Positions 11,913 to 21,847 of a stretch of DNA of 64,000 nucleotides are shown in pieces. How positions within the stretch are numbered: the stretch's first letter is position 1; the number at the start of each line of letters is the position of its first letter. The notes under the pieces were generated by a model, which saw nothing but the letters and a program-made list of their open reading frames with translations, was not told the DNA's origin and made no database searches. The stretch is from assembly GCA_023213315.1 (NCBI GenBank), contig JAKCPI010001873.1, positions 1 to 64,000 on the forward strand, given 5' to 3'. Made by a program: the position numbers and the translations under genes. This DNA comes from Euborellia annulipes. Its lineage: Eukaryota; Arthropoda; Insecta; Dermaptera; Anisolabididae.

Positions 11913-12821
11913 CTGAAACAAAAAAAAATAAGTGTATATAATGAATTTATTAAATAATAATTATAGGATATATTCTATTGATACAAAAATATTGAATTAT
12001 AAGAAAATTAAAAACAATATCTAAATATAAATCAAGAGAAATTAATTTGTAATATAGGCTAATAAGAGAGACATGACAAATTTGTTGGAAACTAATGAAT
12101 ATAATAAAAAATGAAATATTATTTAAATATTTATAATATGAATATATTCAAATTGACTTTAAAATGATTTAATATTAAAAAATAAAGGATTAAAATGTGA
12201 CAGACTAAGGACAACCTAACCTGTTACATTAACACCATAATATTTCAGAATGTATTTATTTGAGAATTGAATTTATTAGAAATTTCAATTCTAAATGGAT
12301 CAAGAAACAGATTAAATCGAATATAAAATAAATTACTCACCTTTAAAAATGAAAACAGAAGAGATGAAATATAAGGTGAATTTAATGACATTTGATGTTA
12401 AGTCGAGAAAACGAGAACGTCAGAGATGAGATAGAGAGACGTGTCATCGAGATGCGTTTAGATGATGGCAAAGAGGTGAGTCGAAGGAGACGCCGCATTT
12501 ATTTATTTATTCTGTGGAAAAAAAAAAAAATATTTAAATATCTAATCTAAATAATAATTATTAAATTATAAAAATATAAATAATAGTTTTCATATTTTAA
12601 TTTCATGAATTCAAAAACTATTATAATTTAATTACAAAGGGCAATGTCTCACTCGAGTGGGAGGCCATAGGGGGCCCAAGAAAAATTAATAATATAAACA
12701 TTTATTTGCCATTTCAAATGTATGTAAGATATTTGTTATATATATTTGTGATATATATTTGTCGGATTTTTTAAATATATGAAATTTATTTAGGACAACT
12801 GTGGGCAACCTTGGGCATGCG

Positions 12822-13455
12822 CATAGGCGTCGCCAGAAATTTTCGATGGGGGGGGAGTATAAGGCGTCTAATGAAATATATAACTGGCCAATCCGCCCTC
12901 CTGGACCCCCCTGGGATTGGCTCGGGCCCGCCCTTTCTTAATTTGGTGCCACAATTTTGCATTCAACTCGTTTCAGGCAATAAAAAATGCAACCCTCACA
13001 TCTTTTAAGAATTTTAGATTAGAATAACCCTATAATAGTGGAGTTTCTGTCTGTTTGTTTCTCTTGATCCGAGTTCTATCTCAGATCTCTTTAAGAAAAA
13101 AAAAGAAAAAATTTAATTATATAATAATTTTTATTATTTTTCATTTGAGGGATTTAATCAATTTTACTAGGCTTTAATTTTTTAAAAAGCAAGACAAAAA
13201 TCAATTCTTTTCAATGGGAAAATTCTGAATTTTCTCGAATTTTTTGACTTTCCTTTAATAAAATTATTTTAATTTTTTTTTTTTTTTAAACTAGAGAAAA
13301 TTATTATATTTTTACTTTATCTTACCCTATATATGAAATATATATAGAGAAAAAGTATTGATTGTATTACAGAGCTTAAATATCTAGTCATGGCTTGGGT
13401 CCAATGGGGGGGGGGGGGGTTAAACCCCCAAATCCCCCCCGTGGCTACGCCTATG
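12822..13455. mobile_element. hAT-type element (CATAGGCGTCGCC ends) with perfect 8-bp TSD
   Basis: Inverted ends CATAGGCGTCGCC and GTGGCTACGCCTATG with G/C runs just inside, flanked by GGCATGCG at 12814-12821 and 13456-13463. The paralogous locus near 585-605 reads straight through the site without the element. No transposase ORF, so non-autonomous. Confidence 0.88.
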
Positions 13456-14612
13456 GGCATGCGGCAGAATAAATTTCAATCCGACCCTTGAGACCTTAGA
13501 AAAACTCTGGTGTGACTGGTCGCACAGCACACAACTTTCGATTACCGAAGGAAAGACCAGATTTTTTGTGTCGTTCCCGACAGTACGGTACATTCAAATT
13601 TCAAGATGTAAAATTTATAAGTATGGGAAAATATTTATATTTTGTTACCAAAGGAACCATTTCTCCTTTTCAGAAGTTTTCAATGGCAAAATGAGAATAT
13701 ACATTTTAAAGAGCATCTAAAAAATAATTGATTTTTGAATTTTAATCAAAATCGTTGCAGCGAATTTTGAGAAAGTCGAAGAAAACTGAAAAAATGTATC
13801 CGTAAAGTACTAGTACTCTTTGGTTGATTTTGATTAAAAGCTAATTTTCACGCCCTATGAGGGTGCCTAACTTAAATATAAAATTTCAACCTTCTAGCTC
13901 AATTCCTTCATACTTTAAATTGAACCCACACACAGAGACAGACCATGTCGCGAAAACCACTTTTTTGGATTCAGGGGACCTCAAAACGTGTATTTCCATC
14001 AAAATCTCGACATCGAATTTTTGACATGAACCCAATACTTTCTCTCCATTCATCCAAAATAGAGTTGGGATATTTTCACGTTTTTCCATCACACGTCTCC
14101 ACCTTATAAAATATTTTACTGGTTTCCATTGTTGGGGCTTGCGGAATTCATCAGGGCTCTAGGAAGCCGGAATTGGACCGCCGACTTCGGTCATCAACGG
14201 CCCGTGCTAAGATCCTCACTACACGAAATAACTTTACTAATTTTTTTAATCCCTTGAAATTATTATACATTTTTTAATCTCATCAAATATTCAGTGACTT
14301 GAGTCCATCCATTTAAAAATATATATATATTCATATGTACCCGTGTATAAATGTATTTGGAAAATTGGTGACCCCTTAATTTATTCTTTTTAAATTAAAA
14401 TATAAGCTAAAATCTTACTGCCTTCTGATTTCTCTCCCCTTAGGGTGTATTTGGCCCATCCGCCAGGTCTGGAGCCGCTGCGAACGGGAACCTGCATCAA
14501 AAAGAAACAAACCATGAAGAAAATTGTGCAAAAAAAATTATTACACCTTATCTATTAAAAACGAATCAAGAAGGTAGTTTAAAAAAAAATTGTTTTTTTA
14601 TAATCCATTATG

Positions 14613-14895
14613 ATGATGGAGTCAGGAAGAAAACAAGACGATTGCAGCCAAATATGCTTTTATTTCAATCCTGAGCCGGCTGGCAATAATCAAAAAGTGT
14701 CAATTTTTGCAAAGACAGGGACCACATGCTGAATTTTGTTACTGTTTTTGCAAAAATCCACACTTTTTGATTATTGCCAGCCGGCTTTGAAGATGGCCTA
14801 GACCTCGGGCCGGAAAGTCAGCCGTAAGGGCGAGAATTGAAATAAAAGAATATTTGGGTGCAATCGTCTTGTTTTCTTCCTGACTCCATCATCAA
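14613..14895. repeat. Foldback with degenerate hammerhead core and 13-bp flanking repeat
   Basis: The arms GATGATGGAGTCAGGAAGAA and complement enclose CAATCGTCTTG/CAAGACGATTG and GCCAGCCGGC. The plus-strand core is TTGAAGA-T-GGCC...GGGCCGGAAAGTCAGC. ATAATCCATTATG lies at 14600-14612 and again at 15315-15327, enclosing this foldback plus the MITE at 14897-15299. Confidence 0.7.
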
Positions 14896-14896
14896 T

Positions 14897-15299
14897 AAGG
14901 TGCGCGTCTCGAAAAACCGTTAAAACACGATTGACTCGAGGCGGCAAGAGATGGCGTTAGTGTTCTCCCATTGGAATACACGGAACTTGTTCCATTTCAT
15001 TCTAGACTTTCCAGCTAATTAATTAAAGGCAAAAAATTAATTATTTTTTAACACAATGATTACTAATTTAATTATCTACAACTTATTTTTTAACCTTTTT
15101 TTAAAATATCTTTTATTTAATGCGATTAATCTAAAAAAAAATTTTTTTTTTTCGAAAATCAAAAAAAGGGCTTCTATTATTTGTAGATATTTTAAATAGC
15201 TTTAATTTAAAAAAAAATTTGAGGTCGATAGCTTCAAAATTGTGGCCGCTGGAAAGTCCCAAAATTAGCACCCCGAGACGCGCACCTTAAGCCTAGAGC
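14897..15299. mobile_element. MITE with AGGTGCGCGTCTCG ends, TA flanks
   Basis: Perfect terminal inverted repeat TAAGGTGCGCGTCTCG / CGAGACGCGCACCTTA. The TA at each border fits a Tc1/mariner-type duplication. It sits within the retro-inserted block 14613-15314. Confidence 0.65.
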
Positions 15300-15618
15300 C
15301 ATAGATCTATATCGATAATCCATTATGTTAAAATTAAAAATCCCAATTTTAATTATATGTATTATTTCCCCAATTAAAGCAAAGCAAAGTAAACTCATTA
15401 TACACCTACACCAGTAGAAACGAAAAATCACAAGAAATAGAAAAAAATTAAATAAAATTTTTTTCATAATAAAGAAAATTGATTGAAGCAAAGCCTATTC
15501 ATCTAGATCAGGGGTGAGCAACCTTTTTAATCGAAGAACCAATTTAAATTTTAAAATTTTTTGGCGGGCCGCACATAAATTAACACTTACCCGTATTAAT
15601 AATTTACAAAACTTTTTT

Positions 15619-15860
15619 GGCCCTGTTATGCAATGGTGAGTCAAAGACAAATATCGAGTTTTGAGAAAATAACAATAAAGTTTTTGTTTACATTGGATAT
15701 ATATAATTTTCTTGTCAATTGTGCAAGTAACATTAAATATAAATTTTTTAGGACATATTTCATAAAAATACTATTAATTATAGCATTTGAAATAATATTC
15801 CGTGCATAACTCATTTTTGAATTTTTTGGTCTTTGACACACCATTGCATAACAGGGTCCA
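15619..15860. mobile_element. MITE, second copy of the GGCCCTGTTATGCA family
   Basis: Termini GGCCCTGTTATGCAATGG and CCATTGCATAACAGGGTCCA. Its interior matches the copy at 9745-9989. It is nested inside the hAT element at 15509-16305, so it is younger than that insertion. Confidence 0.8.
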
Positions 15861-15904
15861 TTTATAATAAACATTAGAATAAAAAAATATAAAATTAAAA
15901 AAAA

Positions 15905-16050
15905 GTAGAGATTTCTCAGGATTCGCAGGGACTTTGCAGCCAGGAGATTAAATAAAAAAATCTTTTATTTAATTTTTATTTGCCGACGTTTCGGTCGCCA
16001 ATCACGACCTTCATCAGGGCAAAGTCCCTGCGAATCCTGAGTAAATCTCC
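15905..16050 (-). repeat. Foldback with intact hammerhead-like core
   Basis: Arms GGATTCGCAGGGACTTTGC at 15919-15937 and complement at 16018-16036. The minus strand reads CTGATGA-A-GGTC...GACC-GAAACGTCGGC, followed by an insertion before the closing arm. Nested in the hAT element 15509-16305. Confidence 0.7.
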
Positions 16051-16350
16051 ACAGCCAAAAACATCAATTTATCGAGTAAAGATTTCTTATTCAAATTTTA
16101 ATGCAAAATAAAAACAAACAAGTAAAAAAACAGAAAAACGAATCGTGATGATGATGAATGATCGGTGGTCATTTTAGATTAATTTCATGGTTGAAAATAT
16201 ACTGATAATGATAAAATTAAAATAAAAAAATATTTATTTTCAATCTTAGAAATGATTGGCAGGCCGCATAAACTTGTTTAACGGGCCGCGTGTTGTTCAT
16301 CCCTGATCTAGATCGATCAAATTTAAATTTATTTATTGAGAATTAATTGT

Positions 16351-16610
16351 GAGGTATGTCTTTGCGGCTGGAAGTATTATTGAGGAGTCAAAAAAAAATC
16401 CAAGACATAGGCAGCCAAAATTATTTCTTTTATTATTGCCGTTCCAGGCTGACGTTTCGGCCACTGGTCTAGGCCATCTTCAGAGCCGGAGGCGAGAATA
16501 AATGAAAATTACAATTTCAGCGACACACATTCGCATGAAAGGAGCGCTCATAGGACAACGAAAGAATAATTTTGGCTGCCTATGTCTTGGATTTTTTTTG
16601 ACTCGTTGAG
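16351..16610 (-). repeat. Foldback with CTGAAGA hammerhead-like core, 12-bp TSD
   Basis: Arms AATCCAAGACATAGGCAGCC and complement. The minus strand carries CTGAAGA-T-GGCC...GGCC-GAAACGTCAGC. Flanked by TTGAGAATTAAT on both sides. The paralogous site near 2030 has one GAGAATTAAT and no insertion. The left edge starts GTGAGGTATGTCTTTG, also seen at 25521. Confidence 0.72.
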
Positions 16611-16659
16611 AATTAATATAATAAATTGAAAAAATTTAATTGTTAGGATCTAAGCTTAC

Positions 16660-16764
16660 CTGGTGCAGGGAAATAGAGAGAGGCAGCCTCTAGGCGTGCT
16701 GAGAAGTTGATGCTGAAGAGAAGGTCGGATGAAGGGAGAAAGCGACCACTAGCAAAAGCCACCC
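16660..16764 (-). pseudogene. Exon-like tract, paralogous to 2080-2189
   Basis: Acceptor TATCTCTTCCAG and donor GTAAGC. One frame gives VAFASGRFLPSSDLLFSINF, SARLEAASLYFPAP. The copy at 2080-2189 keeps both splice sites but is frame-broken; a third, shorter relative starts near 10340. Unidentified. Confidence 0.3.
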
Positions 16765-17092
16765 CTGGAAGAGATAAAAATGATAAAAATTATTGTTTCT
16801 TACTAAATAAGATTCACGTGTGTGAGTGTGTATTAACTAGGAGAAAGAAGGAATTTGCTAGAAAGGAGAAATTTTACAAAAAATAGAATAATATTGGTTA
16901 ATAATTTACCGCTCCTGTAGTCCGATTCACTTCTAGTTTTAATACCTTCTTAAGCCCACTTAGGACTACAAATTTGCCCAACCTCATTCGATGAATATAA
17001 ATCCAGAGATATAAGCAAAAAAGGCACATCACCCACATATATATATATACATTAATTTTTTTTTTTTTTTGACTTGAGGATTCTTACCGCGA

Positions 17093-17190
17093 AAACATAG
17101 TCTTTAATAAAGGATATTACAGGATGTCGCGGCTACTGGCGAAGATCGTAGCCATGACATCCTGTAATATCCTTTATTAAAGACTATGTT
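17093..17190. repeat. Small perfect foldback
   Basis: AACATAGTCTTTAATAAAGG...ACAGGATGTC pairs with GACATCCTGT...AGACTATGTT, around GGCTAC/GTAGCC. Preceded by a poly-T tract. It may be a small MITE. Confidence 0.65.
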
Positions 17191-17619
17191 TAAAAAAAAT
17201 TTTTTTTTGCATTTCTGGGTTCATTATGATCTGAAACGTAAAGTAAATTTGGGGGGTTAGATTTTTTTACGATTATAATACTTTCCCCTTTCAAAAAGAG
17301 ATATATTCGAGATTCAGATCTAGATAATTAAATTTCCTTGTATTTAATTGAAATTTACTTAGACTATTAAGCAACGATGCTCATTAATAAATTCAATTGT
17401 ATTCAGTGTCTGTCTCTCTCCTCTCCATTTCTCTTTTAATGGCGAGGCCGCCGTTGAGATTAAACTGGATTAACATTTCGTTGTTGTTGTTATTGTTATA
17501 TTCTCTCAAACTTGTTTGGTAAATGATCGTTGTTTTTGATGTCTGAACATTAGAAGACGTCCAACTCAGCATTTAAGACTTTAAACGATACTCGTTATTT
17601 GTAAATATATCCATCTATC

Positions 17620-17745
17620 CAAGCATTCTTATTCAAGCCATTTGGTTGGATGGCTTAAATAAAATCATCGGACTGCCTGGGATCCGAACCCTCGAACCTT
17701 GGTATAGAAGACAGGGGTGCTACCAGCTACGCCAAGCCCGAGGCT
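17620..17745 (-). repeat. tRNA-headed SINE, second copy
   Basis: The reverse complement has CTCGGGCTTGGCGTAGCTGG, TATACCAAGG, GGTTCGGATCCC, GCAGTCCGATGATTTTATT. Same head and tail as 7025-7150 with point differences. Confidence 0.7.
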
Positions 17746-17937
17746 ATTTTCTATTTGTAAATTTAAATCTACAGTGTTGATCTTTTTTATTTTTCGGTTA
17801 AAATTAAAATAAAATTGCACAATCAATTAATTTCCAGATATTACACACGACTTTCTCTTGACTGTCTTCTCGAGAAGTAAAGAAATAAACAAATTTGATG
17901 TAATAACGCATGTCATATATATTGCAGACGATTATTT

Positions 17938-18345
17938 ATGACTGTAGTGTCGTTAGTAGAGAATAAGCAGCAATGGGGCAGACCTCGTGCCAGAAAGTTC
18001 GCGAATGAAAAGTACTCAAAAGGGAAATACTTTGAAGAAATGTATCCACCGGCAAAGAAAATTAGGTGTGATCCTTTGCCGTTAGATGTTTCGGAATTGA
18101 AGGGAGAGTCAGCATTAAAGTTAATAATGAAAGCTGGTGCTTTGTGTTTTAATACAGAAGAGAATGATGCATGCATTGCCAAAGTTGTTAAAAATTTAGT
18201 TGACCAGGTTGAGATTAATTTACAAACAAAAGATTGCGTTGAATACCTCAAAAACATTTTTATTTTTCAAGAAGACTTTGAGGTTTATAAAAGTGATAAA
18301 ATAGAAGTTAAACAAAATCTAAAAAAGTTTACTTTATTCTCTTGA
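17938..18345 (+). CDS. Unrecognised 135-aa ORF
   Basis: Begins MTVVSLVENKQQWGRPRARK and ends NLKKFTLFS. The N-terminal third is basic (RPRARKFANEKYSKGK), then YPPAKKIRCDPLPLD and a mixed-charge region. Local GC is higher than the flanks and the amino-acid mix is protein-like, unlike the low-complexity ORFs nearby. It has no upstream exon that I could find and no recognised domain. It lies 370 bp left of the Transib-like element. It may be a decayed transposon ORF or a small lineage-specific gene. Confidence 0.4.
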   Translation: MTVVSLVENKQQWGRPRARKFANEKYSKGKYFEEMYPPAKKIRCDPLPLDVSELKGESALKLIMKAGALCFNTEENDACIAKVVKNLVDQVEINLQTKDCVEYLKNIFIFQEDFEVYKSDKIEVKQNLKKFTLFS

Positions 18346-18713
18346 CAGCAATTATCCATTTCATTCGTTGTTCTCGTTTCCAAATTGCTTGTGGAAATTT
18401 ATAGAATTTGTGATCACTGTTTTTGCCAGTGTTCTTGCAGTTAACTATGCAATAAGTTTCGTGACCCATATTTGATAATTTTTGCTTAATAATGCGTAAT
18501 ACTTAGATAAATATCAATAGCAATAAGTGACAGTTGGGCATCCGTAAGTTCCTTGTTTGGCCACTGCGGGCGCCTCGAGCGATTCATGGTTCCCCCACCA
18601 CCTACTTCGCACACAGCCAATATACAAATAAATTTTTTAAGTTTTAATTTTTAAAATTTTATATTAAAATTAATTACATCCTTTACCCCCCCCCCCCTTT
18701 GTATTCGCCATTG

Positions 18714-19503
18714 CACTATGGTTTCCGAAATGCGATTTTTTGGCAAAAATGCCATTTTTTCAAATTCTAAATATTAATTTTTTTTCAACTAGAACTAAAA
18801 GCAAACATATTAACACATAAATAATCAATGTTTATTTTTTATTTTATAATTTAGTTTGTTTATAATAGTGGTCCAAATGCAGCACTTCTTTATCTTAATT
18901 TATTTAAGTGGAATTATCCGTATGGTTAAGAATAATTTCTTGCTCGTGGTACCCTATATTTCGATTAAATTAATTATATAATTATAAAATTTTTACGTCC
19001 CTATACAAAGTATACATTTTGTTGAAAAACTAACTAATTTGTCTATTTCTTACAAAAGTTATGGTGCGAGCTGGCGTCTTAATTTTTGTTTTGTTACATT
19101 CACATATTATTAACGAATGTATTCCAACATAGTTTTACTGCAAATAAGTGCGCATCTAGAAAATATTTATATTTCTTTTCAGATATGCACCGTTTCATCA
19201 AGCAAGATTTGTTTAATATTTGGTTGGATAAGAAAACTAAAAGTAACAAATTTTCAAATCTTAAAGACCATATTTATAGTGTAACGGGTTATAATGTAGA
19301 TCAATATAAAGACTTCAAACAAAAACTTTATGATTTGTTCAATAGTTTTGAAAAAAGATGGGCAAAAATAATATACAAAAATTTTGAAATTATATTGCTC
19401 TACATTAGTTTATTATCTAAATAAAAGTCATTAAAAACAAATTCATTACTAATTTTGATACTATTAATTTTTGCCAGAAAATCATGCCTCAGAAACCATA
19501 GTG
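18714..19503. mobile_element. Transib-like element (non-autonomous), 790 bp, 5-bp TSD
   Basis: The ends are CACTATGGTTTC... and ...GAAACCATAGTG, extending imperfectly to TGGCAAAAA about 35 bp in. They start with CACTATG, which fits the Transib heptamer CACWATG. The element is flanked by the 5-bp direct repeat CATTG (18709-18713 and 19504-19508). Transib transposons make 5-bp duplications and are the relatives of RAG1. No recognisable Transib transposase core is seen, only an internal ORF of about 80-110 codons. Confidence 0.7.
19186..19424 (+). CDS. Unidentified ORF inside the Transib-like element
   Basis: An open stretch reads MHRFIKQDLFNIWLDKKTKS and continues to LYISLLSK and a stop. It is preceded by a TTTCTTTTCAG sequence that could be a splice acceptor, so it may be a 3' exon remnant. 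Lys/Phe-rich composition with no motif I recognise. It could be a transposase remnant or chance coding in AT-rich DNA. Confidence 0.3.
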
Positions 19504-20154
19504 CATTGGTATGAGTAAAAAATTGCTTATAAGATGCTTTTTTTCAACTTTTATGTTTATTTAACAATTTTTTATTCAAGATTTTTATGCTTTTTTAAGC
19601 ACTTTTTTTCCATTTTTTAATGCTTTTTTGTCCGGTCTTTAATTATGAGTTTTACCGTATTGCCACATTCTCAGTTTAGATTTTTAATTTTGCTCTTTTC
19701 GGCTATTGAGGCTATTTGTGAATTTGAACGTACAAGTATTCTAACTGGGGTCACCCACTATAGGTTTGTTTGGCATCGCTTAACCGCAACGATTGGGGTG
19801 ACTGTTGCCAGGGCTCCCAGCTACATTCAATTTAATTCAAAAATCTCCTCAAAGGCCTTCTTGAGCCGGGCGGTCGCCACTTAATGAACGAGTAGAAATT
19901 CATGACAGCTCAAATCACATCAAGTTCTATAATTTATTCTAATACAACCAGTGTATGTTGGTGGAGGCTTTTAATGTTTTAAAGCCTAGCAAGCAAGGTA
20001 TAATAAATGTAATTATATATATTGCTAGATTAATTAGAGTCTGTCTGTCTTGCCTTCCTAAAAAGGTGACAGTTAATAAATCAAATCCCTTGTTAGGTCC
20101 TACTATAATCTGGTGTTAATCTGACGAGAATCAGCTATATAAACAAATTTGTAA

Positions 20155-20440
20155 AAATTTCATGTGCTTAGAGCACAAACAGTTTTTTAATTGGACTGAT
20201 AATGTGTTTATCTAAATTAAGCCGAAACGTCGAGTTTTTCATAGTTCAAATTCTGGCTGTTTGCTCCCTCTCACAAATTGTGATGTTTTATGGCGATACA
20301 ATAGTTGAAAAGCGATTAGGAAATAATCTAGAAGAAACCAGCAATTTTGCATTAATCTAAGCTAATCTAATTAATTTAATAAAGCCGGCTCTGAAGATGG
20401 TTTAAACAAGGAACCGAAACGTCAACTGTGCAAATTGAAT
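20155..20440 (+). repeat. Two degenerate hammerhead-like cores
   Basis: ACTGATAATG...AAGCCGAAACGTCGAG at about 20197-20240 and CTGAAGATGG...GGAACCGAAACGTCAAC at about 20390-20426. The first is followed by TCTGGCTGTTTGCTCCCTC, like the linear copies at 1260 and 7825. Confidence 0.5.
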
Positions 20441-21286
20441 AAATTTATAAAGGAAATTCAGCTTTATATAATTAGATATTACTTCATGTACCCGAAAAAA
20501 GATATAAGGGTGTGACGCCGGGAGTCGAACCACGGATCCACCGATTTGCGCTCAGTGTGCCCTTGAAATTCAGCTTACTGACTTTAAGCTACGTTTTCCT
20601 CGGTGGCACTCTCACGATTTTCGTTGATACCAATTTGCTCGGAACGTGTACAATTGTACGATTTGTTTATTTTTCATTCACAGTCTCATTGTTCTATAAT
20701 AAAGCAAGTTTGTGTTTTTTTATAGAATGAGTTTAAAAAGACAATTGAACAGACGTAAAATATTAGACCTATTTCTGAAATGTCTTTTTGAGGAGATGGA
20801 AGATGACAAAATAATTCTACTGGGTTAAAAAGAGCAAAAAAACCGTATCGTCTTCATTTCTTAGTTCAAATATAGATTAGGTATGATTGAACTAAGAAAT
20901 GAATTAATCATTTCCCATCTGCGAAGAAGAAGACAAAAAATTTTCAAAATTTTTCCGTCTTTCTGTTGAACAGTTTGACTTTGTGCTGAGATTAATCAAA
21001 TAATCGTTTACGACTAACGATTATATTCATTTTTTACTGGACTGTCAACGATCATCGTTAACGACTCTAGCGGCAGTCGCTCCGAGCAAAACAGGTCATA
21101 GGAAAGTGTTCAAATTGAATCGCTGAACGATAGTCGTGAGAGTCGCACACCAACGCATTCGTAGTTTTAAGAATGTTGTGGTGATGCTCAAACTATTCTT
21201 TCTTGGTGTATGCAAGGTAGGAATTTGGTATAAAATTAAAATTTATTCAAAAACTTTTTATTTTTTATCAATTTAGTAGTTATATC

Positions 21287-21460
21287 GGGGGGGGGGGGGG
21301 GGGGGAGGGGGGGAGGGGGGGAAAAAGGGGGCGAAGAGAATAAGAAAAAGGGGGGGGGGCCAGAGAAAGAATGGGGGGGGGAGTGTACGGGAGGGGGGGG
21401 GGGTTATGGGAGGGGGGGGAAATAGGGAGGGGGAGATGAGAGGGGGGGGGGAAAGAAAAG
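21287..21460 (+). repeat. G-rich low-complexity tract
   Basis: About 170 bp of G runs broken by A-rich steps. The Pro-rich minus-strand ORF across it is an artefact. Many runs of four or more G could form quadruplexes. Confidence 0.8.
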
Positions 21461-21847
21461 AGGGTTAATAATTTTAGATTTTTGAAAACTTTGACAGAGC
21501 CACATCTGATATAGTCCATAGGAGTAATAATTCCATTCAAAACGATTTATTTTATATAGAAAAGTAGAAAAGTAAGATTTATTTTATCTATACATCTATA
21601 TTTTTGGTAATCAGAGAATAGAAATAGAAGGACAATGTTGAAAGCACAGCAAGCTTCACTACGTAGATTAGAAAAAAAAAAAAACAACTTGCTGCTGTAT
21701 CGCAGAGAATTTATGTGAACAATTGAATCACGAAATTGAATTGAATCTGCTACATTCTGTCAGATCTTGTATTGATGTCTCTTGTAATAAAAAAAATTTT
21801 TGCATGAAAAAAGGCTCTATATTGAGAACATGTATTCGTACGTGGAC

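Larger units (their letters stand above)
15509..16305. mobile_element. hAT-type element (CAGGGGTGAGCAACC ends) with perfect 8-bp TSD
   Basis: Ends CAGGGGTGAGCAACC and GTTGTTCATCCCTG, then GGCGGGCCGC inside. TSD ATCTAGAT at 15501-15508 and 16306-16313. The paralogous sequence near 1690-1700 has a single ATCTAGAT, the empty site. It carries two nested insertions: the MITE at 15619-15860 and a hammerhead-type foldback at about 15919-16041. Confidence 0.88.
12277..16900. repeat. Segmental duplication, copy B
   Basis: Same order as copy A, interrupted by the elements at 12822-13455, 15509-16305 and 16351-16610. The block at 14613-15314 has no counterpart in A. Confidence 0.85.

Noticed and set aside
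21280..21540. Proline-rich 86-codon ORF
   Set aside because: Translation of a G-rich low-complexity tract; no start context or conservation.
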